In this document: positions 50,913 to 59,520 of the stretch, in pieces
Layout of the letters: each line of letters starts with the position of its first letter
Numbering within the stretch: the first letter of the stretch is position 1
From: Proteobacteria bacterium UBA6503
GTDB lineage: Bacteria; Pseudomonadota; Alphaproteobacteria; UBA1280; UBA6503
Assembly: GCA_002436405.1 (NCBI GenBank)
Contig: DJLZ01000005.1
Location: 558,001 to 622,000 of the forward strand
Direction of reading: 5' to 3'
Length of the DNA: 64,000 nucleotides
Notes under the pieces: generated by a model
The model's input: only the letters and a program-made list of their open reading frames with translations
Databases searched by the model: none
What the model was told of the DNA's origin: nothing
Program-made: the position numbers and the translations under genes

Positions 50913-52574
50913 TTACCCCGCAGCAAGTAGGCTGTTGGCAGCTTCGCGGGCAGCATCGGTAAGGTCAGCACCTGAAAGCATACGGGCAATTTCATCACGG
51001 CGAGCATCAGCCACAAGCGGCACCACTTGGGTTTGGGTGTAGTCTTCACCAGCAGTCTTCTGAATTTGCATGTGCGCCCGCCCTTTAGCGGCCACCTGCG
51101 GCAAGTGAGTAATGGCAAACACTTGGTGCTGTTTTGCAAGCTCGGCAAGGCAAAGGCCCATAGCATCAGCAACGGCGCCGCCCACACCAGTATCAATTTC
51201 ATCAAACACCAAAGTTTGGCTCGGCATTGTTGCGAAGAACACCACCTTCAGGGCAAGCATCAAGCGTGAAACCTCACCACCTGAGGCTGCCTTTTCAAGG
51301 GGCGCAAATGGTGTGCCTGGGTTGGTGCGCACATAAAAGGCTACACGTTCAGCACCGTTGGCATTCCAACCACTTTCGGCTAGTGCCTCAAGGCGGGCTT
51401 CAAAGCGAACATCAGGCATTTTAAGAGTTTTCAAAACATCTTCTACAGCTTTAGCAAGCTTGGTTGCTGTCTCGGTACGTTGTTTTGTAAGTGCTGTACA
51501 GGCGTTGGTAAATGCGTCCCACGCTTTTTGGGTGTCCGCTTCAAGGGTCGCCATGTTGACGTCTAGGTTTTGCAGTGTCTCAAGTGTGGTTTGTAGTTCT
51601 TCTAGCTTTGCCGGAAGCTCATCACACAGGCAGTTATGCTTACGGGCGATACTGCGTAGTTGGTGTAAACGTTCGTCTGTATTGGTCAAAGCTTCTGGGT
51701 CAGCCTCAAGCGAGCTTGCAAGGGCATCAATGCTGTTTTCAGCTTCAGAGGCTAATGTTGCTGCTTCAGCAAGTTGGTTCACCAGTTCCGCCACTTCAGG
51801 GAAGCTATCGGTAAAGCTATGCAGCAAGCGCTCAGCTTTACCAAACTGGGTTGAGGCTGAGGTACTATCAATAATCACACGGGCATCATCAAGGGCGGTT
51901 TGAATTTTCTCACCCTGCATGAGGCGTTGACGCTCAGCGGCAAGCTCCTCCTCTTCCCCTTCTTTGGGGGCAAGGGCTGATAGTTCTTCAACGTAGACAT
52001 TCAGCAGGCCAATTTCACGCTCACGTGATGAGGCTTTGTCCTTTAACGCTGTAAGTTGGTCATCAAGCTTGCGCCATGCTTTGTAGGCTGAGGCAACGGC
52101 GGCACCCGTTTCAGGCTTACCTGAGAATCCATCAAGCAATGCACTATGAAATTGGCTACGCAGCAAAAGCTGTTGGTCACGCTGGCCATGAATATCAACC
52201 AAAAGGTCACCCAGTTCTGACATTTGACCTTGAGTGATGTTTAGGCCATTCGCAAAGCAGCGGGTTTTACCGTCGGCGTTCACTTGGCGGCGCATAATAA
52301 GCTGGTTTTCTTCGGTATCAAGGCCAAGGTCTTCAGCGAGGATGAGGCTCGGGTGTTGTGGAGACAGCTCAAACGTGGCTTCAATCGTGGCACTTTTTGC
52401 GCCTTCTTGAATAAAACCAACACCACCACGGGCCCCAACTGCAAGCGACAGAGCATCAATCAGCATTGATTTACCTGCACCAGTCTCACCTGTAAAAACA
52501 GTTAGGCCATCGGCAAGCTGAAGCTCAGCCGATTTAATAAGGGCAAAGTTTTTAATAACAAGGCGCTGCAGCAT
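50913..52574 (-). CDS. recN: DNA repair protein RecN
   Basis: 553 residues. SMC-like ATPase for double-strand break repair: Walker A FTGETGAGKSMLIDAL (about 28-43), a long coiled-coil middle, signature ASGGEVSRLMLALK and Walker B TLVFDEIDTGVGG near the C-terminus. Order of transcription is bamD, recN, ligA with gaps of 19 and 3 bases. No LexA box is obvious; the gene seems to be read from the bamD side. Confidence 0.96.
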   Translation of the reverse strand: MLQRLVIKNFALIKSAELQLADGLTVFTGETGAGKSMLIDALSLAVGARGGVGFIQEGAKSATIEATFELSPQHPSLILAEDLGLDTEENQLIMRRQVNADGKTRCFANGLNITQGQMSELGDLLVDIHGQRDQQLLLRSQFHSALLDGFSGKPETGAAVASAYKAWRKLDDQLTALKDKASSREREIGLLNVYVEELSALAPKEGEEEELAAERQRLMQGEKIQTALDDARVIIDSTSASTQFGKAERLLHSFTDSFPEVAELVNQLAEAATLASEAENSIDALASSLEADPEALTNTDERLHQLRSIARKHNCLCDELPAKLEELQTTLETLQNLDVNMATLEADTQKAWDAFTNACTALTKQRTETATKLAKAVEDVLKTLKMPDVRFEARLEALAESGWNANGAERVAFYVRTNPGTPFAPLEKAASGGEVSRLMLALKVVFFATMPSQTLVFDEIDTGVGGAVADAMGLCLAELAKQHQVFAITHLPQVAAKGRAHMQIQKTAGEDYTQTQVVPLVADARRDEIARMLSGADLTDAAREAANSLLAAG

Positions 52575-52593
52575 GGTAATGCTAACCCTTAGA

Positions 52594-53391
52594 TTACTTA
52601 GTCAGTTTTGGCGGCTTATGACCTTTAGAAGTCATAAGTTTATAGGCCATTTCGTACCAGTCCGAGTTTGGGTAGTTGTGGCCCAAAACGGCGGCACTGC
52701 GTGTGGCTTGTTCATCAAGGCCCAGCGCAAAGTAAACCTCAGTCATGCGGTATAGCGCTTCTGGTACTTGTAGCGTTTGCTCGTACTCATCAACCACATT
52801 TTTAAAACGGTTAATAGCCGCTAGGTATTTACCTTGTTGTTGGTAAAAACGGCCAACTGTCATCTCTTTACCGGCCATGTGGTCAAGGGTCAGGGTAATT
52901 TTAAGGCCAGCATCACGGGCATAGCGGCTGTCAGGGAAGCGCTCGGTAACCTCACGGAAGGCCTTATAAGCTTCTTCGGTGTAGCCTTGGTCGCGGTTAA
53001 CATCAGAGATTTGCGTATAGAAAATCATCCCACGCATGTAGTACATGTAGGCCAAATCTTCGTAGCCTGGGTGCAGGCGAATAAAGCGGTCAATGTTGAA
53101 CAAAGCCTCTTCGTATTTTTCAATACGGTATTGGGCGTACACCATCATCATTTGTGCACGTGTGGCCCAGCCTGAGTATGGGTGCTGGCGCTCTAGTTCT
53201 TCAAAGGTGTAAATAGCCGCTGCAAAGTTACGGTTCTGGAGTTGGTTCATGCCGGTGTTGTAAAGGTCTTCTACCTTACCGATCATAGGCTCTTTTTTGT
53301 TTGATGAGCACGCACTCAACGCCATGCCGCCAAATACCAATACGGTTGCGAGCATTACATTTGCGATTAAACTAAATGACTGTTTTTTCAA
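52594..53391 (-). CDS. bamD: Outer-membrane assembly lipoprotein BamD
   Basis: 265 residues: lipoprotein signal with lipobox LSAC (Cys about 28), then TPR-like repeats (YNTGMNQLQNRNFAAAIYTF, QHPYSGWATRAQMMMVYAQY, ERFPDSRYARDA). BamD is the essential partner of BamA in folding outer-membrane beta-barrels. A likely founder of the bamD-recN-ligA transcript; its upstream neighbour ccsA is 58 bases away in the same direction. Confidence 0.95.
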   Translation of the reverse strand: MKKQSFSLIANVMLATVLVFGGMALSACSSNKKEPMIGKVEDLYNTGMNQLQNRNFAAAIYTFEELERQHPYSGWATRAQMMMVYAQYRIEKYEEALFNIDRFIRLHPGYEDLAYMYYMRGMIFYTQISDVNRDQGYTEEAYKAFREVTERFPDSRYARDAGLKITLTLDHMAGKEMTVGRFYQQQGKYLAAINRFKNVVDEYEQTLQVPEALYRMTEVYFALGLDEQATRSAAVLGHNYPNSDWYEMAYKLMTSKGHKPPKLTK

Positions 53392-53449
53392 CGGACAATT
53401 CCCAAGTACTTATTATTCTTTAGCGCTATGTTTAGTATTTCTAGTGTTT

Positions 53450-54451
53450 TTAGCCTAGGCTGCCATAGCTATGCATACCGCCAAGCCACATATTAACACC
53501 TAAATAGCAAAACATGGTTACCAAAAAGCCCACAACAAGCCAAATGGCTAAAACCACATCAGATGTTTTGCGGTTCATGCGGCTATGCAGGTAACCTGCG
53601 TAAACTAACCATACAATAAGGGCCCAAGTTTCCTTCGGGTCCCAAGACCAATAGCCGCCCCAAGCCTCATACGCCCAAATGGCACCTAGCAAAATAGCTA
53701 GCGTAAACACAGGGAACCCAACAGCTACGGCGCGAAAACCAAGCTCTTCACAGGTTTTTTGGTCAGGCAATAAGCTGCGGTTTTTACGCTTATCTTGGCG
53801 CCAGCGCCATAGGTGCATAAGCCCTGCACCTGCTGCCACGCAAAACGCGCCGTAGCCTACAAAGTTTGCCACCACATGGAATGGCAACCAATAGCTTTTA
53901 AGTGAAGGCACAAGGTGCTGTGGGCCAGCCATTCCAATGCTTGCAAGCCAAAGGGTAAAACCAACACCCGCCACAATCAGCGGTGCTACCGCTACATTTA
54001 AAACCTCGGTTTTACCGTCAACCTTGTTTTCAACCCATGGGGTTAGGCCAGCAACAAACGCAAGCAGCAATAGGCTTACTTCGTATAGGTTCGTTACGCC
54101 CCAGTGGCCCTGCTCTAGCACTTGGTATGTCTCCCACGAGCGCCCCATAAGCAGGCCAAATGTTGCACCACTGGCAATAATCAGCCATGAACGGCTAAAC
54201 TTAAGCAGCCATTCTTTACGGGCAATAATCCAAACAAATGCTGGGCATGCGGCCATAAGGTATGCCGCCATTACAGCTGGAAATAATTTAAATGATAATA
54301 GGTCACGGGCTGGGGTCAGTAGGTCAAGTTTATGGCTTTGCAGACCAATAATCGAAAGCATGACGATAAGCAGTGTAACAACCCACATAATAAAGCCTGG
54401 GCTTTGGCGTGATTGGCGCATAGAGCCTAGTAAAACTGAAGTCATGTTCAT
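53450..54451 (-). CDS. ccsA: Cytochrome c biogenesis protein CcsA/ResC-type
   Basis: 333 residues with about eight membrane helices and the tryptophan-rich heme-handling motif WGGYWSWDPKETWALIVW (about 268-285). Conserved histidines flank it (PFHVVANFVGYG, YLHSRMN). It resembles the system II heme exporter subunit CcsA, which needs a CcsB/ResB partner that is not in the window. System I CcmC also has a related WWD motif, but the length and layout favour CcsA. Single leftward gene. Confidence 0.85.
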   Translation of the reverse strand: MNMTSVLLGSMRQSRQSPGFIMWVVTLLIVMLSIIGLQSHKLDLLTPARDLLSFKLFPAVMAAYLMAACPAFVWIIARKEWLLKFSRSWLIIASGATFGLLMGRSWETYQVLEQGHWGVTNLYEVSLLLLAFVAGLTPWVENKVDGKTEVLNVAVAPLIVAGVGFTLWLASIGMAGPQHLVPSLKSYWLPFHVVANFVGYGAFCVAAGAGLMHLWRWRQDKRKNRSLLPDQKTCEELGFRAVAVGFPVFTLAILLGAIWAYEAWGGYWSWDPKETWALIVWLVYAGYLHSRMNRKTSDVVLAIWLVVGFLVTMFCYLGVNMWLGGMHSYGSLG

Positions 54452-54624
54452 CCCTTAACCAAGCCAATTTCTGGCCTTTAATTTATATTGATTAGGTGCT
54501 TTAAAAACACCCCAAAACCTAGCATAAAATGGCCTAAAAGTTAAAGCTTCATTTACCAATTTTAAAACATGGGCTAAACTACCCCCACGATATAACAAAC
54601 ACCTAATTTTTAAGGCTTTACGAT

Positions 54625-55614
54625 ATGTACGATATTACTTTTCTTGGCAACTCACCTGTTGATGTTCTGATTAATGCCCCAGAAGAACTTTTGACCAAAT
54701 ACAACCTTAAAAAAGGTGACTGGGCCCCCGTTAGCCCTGAGGTTATTACTAACGTACTTGAAGATCTTAAAGACGCTGAGAAAACCATTATGCCTGGTGG
54801 TTCAGCTGGTAACACAGCTTACGGCGCTGCCCGCCTTGGCAGCAAAGTGGCTTTCAACGGTTTTGTGGGCAACGACGACATGGGCCAAATTTACTACAAA
54901 AGCCTAACCGAAGCTGGCATTGATATGCCAACACCGGTTGATGGTGGCAAAACCCTTGTGATTTACGTACTAATTACACCAGATGGTGAGCGTACATTTA
55001 TTACCACGGCCGAGCGTGTAGCCCTAGGTGAAGACGGTGTAAACGAAGACATGATTGCCAATAGCAAATGGCTTTACATTGAAGGCTACCTGTTCGATAA
55101 CGAGTTTCAAGCCGTGCTTAAAGCCTGCCACATTGCCCGTAAACACAAGGTGCGCATTGCACTAACCCTTGCGGCCTCATTCTTTGTTGAACAACACTAC
55201 GCCAAGATTGCGATGCTTGTGCGTGACGGTATTGACCTTTACATCTGCAATGAAGACGAGCTTTACACCCTTAAAAACTGCGAACTTACAGGCGACGATG
55301 CCCACCACGCAGAGCGCACACTTGCTCGCCTACGTGAGACCCCTAGCCTAGTAACGAACGGCAGCAAAGGTGCGACACTCAACACCTTGAAAGAAAAAAC
55401 CCAAGTGCCAACCCAACCTGTTGATAGCATTGTTGATGCCACAGGTGCTGGCGATGCCTTTGCCGCTGGCTTTATGCATGCTTACGTAGGTGCTTATAAC
55501 GCTGAAGACTCAATCAAGCTGGGCCATAGCCTTGCCGGCATGGTTATTCAGCAAATTGGTGGCCGCCTACCGACTGGCTACGAAGACATTCTTAAGTCGC
55601 ACCAAGCGGCATAA
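54625..55614 (+). CDS. PfkB-family carbohydrate kinase, probable adenosine kinase
   Basis: 329 residues with the two PfkB signatures: GGSAGNTAYGAARLGSKVAF (about 58-77) and DATGAGDAFAAGFMHAYV (about 271-288), the latter containing the catalytic aspartate and anion hole. The N-terminal GNSPVDVLI and overall length match the alphaproteobacterial adenosine kinases that convert adenosine to AMP. Ribokinase-like sugars remain possible substrates. It ends at a bidirectional terminator. Confidence 0.85.
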   Translation: MYDITFLGNSPVDVLINAPEELLTKYNLKKGDWAPVSPEVITNVLEDLKDAEKTIMPGGSAGNTAYGAARLGSKVAFNGFVGNDDMGQIYYKSLTEAGIDMPTPVDGGKTLVIYVLITPDGERTFITTAERVALGEDGVNEDMIANSKWLYIEGYLFDNEFQAVLKACHIARKHKVRIALTLAASFFVEQHYAKIAMLVRDGIDLYICNEDELYTLKNCELTGDDAHHAERTLARLRETPSLVTNGSKGATLNTLKEKTQVPTQPVDSIVDATGAGDAFAAGFMHAYVGAYNAEDSIKLGHSLAGMVIQQIGGRLPTGYEDILKSHQAA

Positions 55615-55628
55615 GCAAAACGCATAAA

Positions 55629-55667
55629 GAAAAAGCCCCGCCAGATAAACATGGCGGGGCTTTTTTA
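55629..55667. terminator. Bidirectional terminator
   Basis: AAAAAGCCCCGCCA, loop, TGGCGGGGCTTTTTT between the convergent kinase and GAF genes. Confidence 0.92.
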
Positions 55668-55681
55668 AATAGGTTATTTCA

Positions 55682-56293
55682 TTAGTCAATACGACCACCC
55701 TCAGCACGAACGGCAGCTTGCAGGCGCTTAATTTCTTCAACTAGGGCCGAGCGTTCAACCATCATACCGATGATAAGCGCTAGCATTTCCATGTGCAGGG
55801 CATCTTCTTCACTAAAGACTGAGTATGTATCAACATCGTCACCCAGACGGTTAAGCAGCTGTACAACGCCAATAACTTCGTTCTTGATATTTTTCAGTGG
55901 TACTGAAAGCATCGACATTGAGCGGTAACCGTCTTTTTTATCAAACGACTGGTTAAACTCGTACGGGCGATTATCGGGAATCAGGTAAAGATCATCAATG
56001 TTCAACAGTGTGCCGTGGTTTGCCGTGTAGCCAGCAATTGATTGATCATTAATCGGAATGGTAAAGCTTGCAGTGCTCACATCAATTTTATCATTCTGCG
56101 CTGAAACACATCGTAGTGTGCGGCTGTCTTTACCACTAAGCAGTGGCTCACACACAAAAATAGTGCCCGCCTCGGCCAGTGTAAAGCGGCGGGTTTTGGC
56201 AAGCACATAACCTAAAAGTTCGTCAAAGGCTTCGTCGCCTTTAACATCCATTGTACTTACAAACTCTTCAACTACGTTGCGGGGCGTGTTCAT
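55682..56293 (-). CDS. GAF domain protein
   Basis: 203 residues: a single GAF domain (about 20-170) with GTIFVCEP, the central IPINDQSIAGYTANHGTLL and SVPLKNIKNEVIGVVQLLNR, then a helical C-terminal extension. GAF domains bind cyclic nucleotides or other small ligands. There is no output domain, so it probably acts through a partner. The adenylate cyclase at 40.8 kb is a possible but unproven source of ligand. Single leftward gene. Confidence 0.85.
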   Translation of the reverse strand: MNTPRNVVEEFVSTMDVKGDEAFDELLGYVLAKTRRFTLAEAGTIFVCEPLLSGKDSRTLRCVSAQNDKIDVSTASFTIPINDQSIAGYTANHGTLLNIDDLYLIPDNRPYEFNQSFDKKDGYRSMSMLSVPLKNIKNEVIGVVQLLNRLGDDVDTYSVFSEEDALHMEMLALIIGMMVERSALVEEIKRLQAAVRAEGGRID

Positions 56294-56337
56294 AACGTCT
56301 CTTCTTTATTTTCAATTACTTGGCTATTACTTTAGGC

Positions 56338-57459
56338 TTATTTACCAATCCAGCCTTTAATGCGGAAGTAAGCAATCATCCCGCAGGCGGCAAGTACCAT
56401 CACACCTAATAATGTGGGGTATCCATACGCCCATTGCAACTCTGGCATGTTCCATTCTGAAACTTCATTGTTAAAGTTCATGCCGTAAATACCTGCCAAA
56501 AAGCCTAGTGGCATAAAGATTGTGGCAAACAAAGTTAGAACTTTCATGACCTCGTTCATCTTATGACTAACGGCAGACATATAAAGGTCAGTCATGCCTG
56601 AGGCACGCTCGCGGAAGGTTTCGGCCATATCCATAATTTGGATGGCATGGTCGTAACAGTCACGCCAAAAGTTTTCACTTTTCTCGGTAATAAAGTTTTC
56701 ATCACGCAGCAGGCTTGAAAGCATGTCACGAGTAAACCAAGCTGAACGGCGCATCGTCTGCAGCTGGTTTTTAACGGTATGGATAACCTGAAGCATATCT
56801 TCTGATGGGTTATTCAGAATATCATCTTCCATAGAGTCTAGGTTGTCTGCAAAGGCATCAAGGATTGGGAAGTAACTATCAACCGTGGCATCAATAAGGG
56901 CATAAGCTAGGTATTCGGCACCTGTACCACGAATGCGGCCCTTGCCTTCACGCAGGCGTTCGCGGATGCGCTCAAAGCTATCGCCGTCATGCTCTTGGAT
57001 GGTAATCACAAGGTTCTCTTTAATAAACATGCTTACCTGCTCAAGTTCGGCAAGGCCCTCTGGGCTGTTATGAGGCATGCGCACAACAATGTAGGTGTGG
57101 TCTTTATAGTCTTCAGCTTTAGGGCGCTGGTGCAGCTTCATCACGTCTTCCATTGCAAGGTCGTGAAACGCAAAGGTTTTACCCATTGTTGTAATGGCAT
57201 CAACGTCTTTAAGGCCAGTAATGTTAAGCCAAACGGTGTTCCACTTTTTAGCAAGTTTAGCTACTTCATCAATTGACGTTACAACCGTTTCGAGGATGTC
57301 TTTCTCGTTAGAGTCGTAAGCCATAACTGTCATTACAGTTTCTTGCGCTTCAGGCACAGCTTCAATCACGCCTGGTTTTACACCGGCAGCCGTACGTGTT
57401 TGACGACGTGGTGTGCGCTTTAGAAGGTTATACTTCTGTAGTAGATGCTTACGTTTCAT
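56338..57459 (-). CDS. corA: CorA-type magnesium/cobalt transporter
   Basis: 373 residues: large N-terminal cytoplasmic alpha/beta domain, long helix, and two C-terminal membrane helices. The selectivity motif YGMNFNNE follows the first. A homopentameric Mg2+ channel. Some members export Zn2+ instead, but the canonical GMN argues for Mg/Co. A basic extension of about 30 residues at the N-terminus precedes the CorA domain. Single gene. Confidence 0.94.
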   Translation of the reverse strand: MKRKHLLQKYNLLKRTPRRQTRTAAGVKPGVIEAVPEAQETVMTVMAYDSNEKDILETVVTSIDEVAKLAKKWNTVWLNITGLKDVDAITTMGKTFAFHDLAMEDVMKLHQRPKAEDYKDHTYIVVRMPHNSPEGLAELEQVSMFIKENLVITIQEHDGDSFERIRERLREGKGRIRGTGAEYLAYALIDATVDSYFPILDAFADNLDSMEDDILNNPSEDMLQVIHTVKNQLQTMRRSAWFTRDMLSSLLRDENFITEKSENFWRDCYDHAIQIMDMAETFRERASGMTDLYMSAVSHKMNEVMKVLTLFATIFMPLGFLAGIYGMNFNNEVSEWNMPELQWAYGYPTLLGVMVLAACGMIAYFRIKGWIGK

Positions 57460-57483
57460 AAATGGATACTCTAATTATTATTT

Positions 57484-58161
57484 TTAATTAAACCATTGTA
57501 CGGTCTTTTTACCGTTCTTGGCCAGATATTCATTCGTTTTTACAAAATGGCCGCACCCTAAAAAGCCACGATGTGCTGAAAGTGGTGACGGATGTGGTGC
57601 TTCAAGCACCATATGTTTTGAGGTATCAATCAGGCCTTTTTTACTGCGTGCAAAGCCACCCCATAACATAAAGACGACATTCTCTTGCTGTTCACTAACC
57701 GTGCGGATAACCTCATCTGTAAAGGTTTCCCACCCTTTATTGCGGTGTGCCGCGGGTGTATTTTCTTCTACCGTTAGTACAGCATTAAGCAGAAGAACAC
57801 CTTGGTCAGCCCACTTAGTCAGGCAGCCATGTTTTGGGGTTTCCCCACCAATTGATTGCGCAATTTCTTTATAAATATTACGCAGTGATGGTGGCACCTT
57901 TTCACCCTCGGGGACCGAGAATGAAAGCCCGTGTGCTTGGCCTGGGTTGTGGTAAGGATCTTGCCCCAAAATAACAACCTTAACATCAGGTAAGTGCGTC
58001 TTTTTAAAAGCGGCAAAGTAGTTAGGCCCACTTGGGTAGATACGTGCACCATTGGCTTGGCGTGCCTTTAAAAAGGTGCGTAGCTCTTCCATGTAGGGTT
58101 TTTCAAGTTCAGGCTGTAGGTGCGTTAGCCAGCTTTGAGGCAGGTCAGCTTTAGGGGTCAT
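57484..58161 (-). CDS. ung: Uracil-DNA glycosylase (family 1)
   Basis: 225 residues. Catalytic water-activating loop GQDPYHNPGQAHGLSF (about 66-81), the Ung Ser/Pro loop region LLLNAVLTVEENTPAAH and the minor-groove loop HPSPLSAHRGF with catalytic histidine. It removes uracil from DNA. Its ATG overlaps the msrB stop codon (ATGA), so the two are co-translated. Confidence 0.97.
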   Translation of the reverse strand: MTPKADLPQSWLTHLQPELEKPYMEELRTFLKARQANGARIYPSGPNYFAAFKKTHLPDVKVVILGQDPYHNPGQAHGLSFSVPEGEKVPPSLRNIYKEIAQSIGGETPKHGCLTKWADQGVLLLNAVLTVEENTPAAHRNKGWETFTDEVIRTVSEQQENVVFMLWGGFARSKKGLIDTSKHMVLEAPHPSPLSAHRGFLGCGHFVKTNEYLAKNGKKTVQWFN

Positions 58162-58556
58162 GATGTGCCCTCTTCCGTATCAGGAATAAACTTAAGCGCA
58201 ACGCCGTTGTTGCAGTAACGTAGGCCAGTAGGCGCAGGGCCGTCTTCAAAAACGTGGCCTTGGTGGCCGCCGCATTTAGCGCAGTGGTATTCGGTACGAG
58301 GTACTAGAAGTTTAAAATCAGTTTTGGTTTCGACGTTGCCATCAATCACATCGTAAAAGCTTGGCCAGCCTGAGCCACTTTCATACTTGGTTGTGCTTTT
58401 AAATAAAGGCTGCCCACAACCTGCACACACATACGTGCCGGGGCGCTTTTCAGCATTTAAGGGGCTTGAGTTTGGCGCTTCGGTGCCTTCACAACGCAGA
58501 ACTTCAAATTCTTTATCGCCTAGTTTTTCGCGCCATTCATCTTTAGAAAACTTCAT
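58158..58556 (-). CDS. msrB: Peptide-methionine (R)-S-oxide reductase MsrB
   Basis: 132 residues. Zinc-binding CxxC pairs in CAGCGQPLF and CAKCGGHQG, the Trp-rich WPSFYDVI segment and the catalytic cysteine in RYCNNGVALKF, where the family more often has RYCINS. It repairs oxidised methionine using thioredoxin. No signal peptide, hence cytosolic. Overlaps ung by four bases. Confidence 0.96.
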   Translation of the reverse strand: MKFSKDEWREKLGDKEFEVLRCEGTEAPNSSPLNAEKRPGTYVCAGCGQPLFKSTTKYESGSGWPSFYDVIDGNVETKTDFKLLVPRTEYHCAKCGGHQGHVFEDGPAPTGLRYCNNGVALKFIPDTEEGTS

Positions 58557-58588
58557 ATCAAACCTCGTACAAGTGCATTACGTGGCCA

Positions 58589-59473
58589 CTATTGTAGCGG
58601 ATATTTAAGTAGTTCGGGCCACTTATCTTGCCAGTTCGTATCGTGCCCGGTGCCCGTTACAATGTGCATACGTGCTTTGGCTCGGTTATTACTGCCTGTT
58701 TGCTTAAGTAAGTAGCTATGAGCCACATTTGGCGGGATAGTGTGATCAGTTTCGCCAATAAAGTGCATCTGCGGAATACGGTTCCCACGCTCAGCATAGG
58801 TTAGTGGGTTCAATGAGTGTTTAAGAGGTTCCATATTATGAATACGGGTAAACATGAGTGTATCTAGGTTACCAGCAACTGTTCTGAGCGACTTAATATC
58901 GGTACGTGTATGGGCAAGTAAAGTGGCAAGTGTGCCGCCACCTGAAAAGCCAACAAGCTCAAACTGGTCGATGTTGTAGTTCACTTTAAGCTGATTCAAA
59001 ATACGCATATAAAGGTTATACACGTTGCCGCTATAACGATGGGTGGTCCAATACTTTTTACCGCATTTGTATTGTGGGTTTTTCATGTACTGGCAAAGGC
59101 GCGCAAGGTAAATCACATCACTTGCATCATCCACACTGGCAAGTTCAAGTGCCACTGGGCGTACAGGTGTTGGGTTTGTTGAGGGCTGTGCACGGTTTAG
59201 GTTGGTAAAACCATCACCTTCAATGTATAGGCGCACAATATGCGGCGTATTAGCGGCAGGGCTCGCTTTATCTGAAGGCTCTTTATCGGTAACTTCTGTT
59301 GAAAGTTTTTGATAGCTCTTAATATCAAAACCATCAACCTTAAGCAAGACGGGCTTCAAGTCGCCGCTAATGGCGACAGTATTGGCATTATCAATGCGTT
59401 TTTTTGGCGTGGGAATGCTTGAACACCCCACAACCAATAAACCAAGAACAATAGGCGTAACAAACTTCATCAT
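58589..59473 (-). CDS. Alpha/beta-hydrolase fold lipoprotein
   Basis: 294 residues. Lipoprotein signal with lipobox VVGC (Cys about 17). Hydrolase residues: nucleophile serine in GFSGGGTLA, acid in GETDHTIPP and histidine in GTGHDTNW near the C-terminus. An extra loop holds CQYMKNPQYKCGKKYW, probably a disulfide. The periplasmic or outer-membrane substrate is unknown. Single leftward gene, 32 bases from msrB. Confidence 0.8.
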   Translation of the reverse strand: MMKFVTPIVLGLLVVGCSSIPTPKKRIDNANTVAISGDLKPVLLKVDGFDIKSYQKLSTEVTDKEPSDKASPAANTPHIVRLYIEGDGFTNLNRAQPSTNPTPVRPVALELASVDDASDVIYLARLCQYMKNPQYKCGKKYWTTHRYSGNVYNLYMRILNQLKVNYNIDQFELVGFSGGGTLATLLAHTRTDIKSLRTVAGNLDTLMFTRIHNMEPLKHSLNPLTYAERGNRIPQMHFIGETDHTIPPNVAHSYLLKQTGSNNRAKARMHIVTGTGHDTNWQDKWPELLKYPLQ

Positions 59474-59520
59474 CGTTTTTAAAACCTACCAAGTTCCTTT
59501 ATACAAAACCAACGGCACTA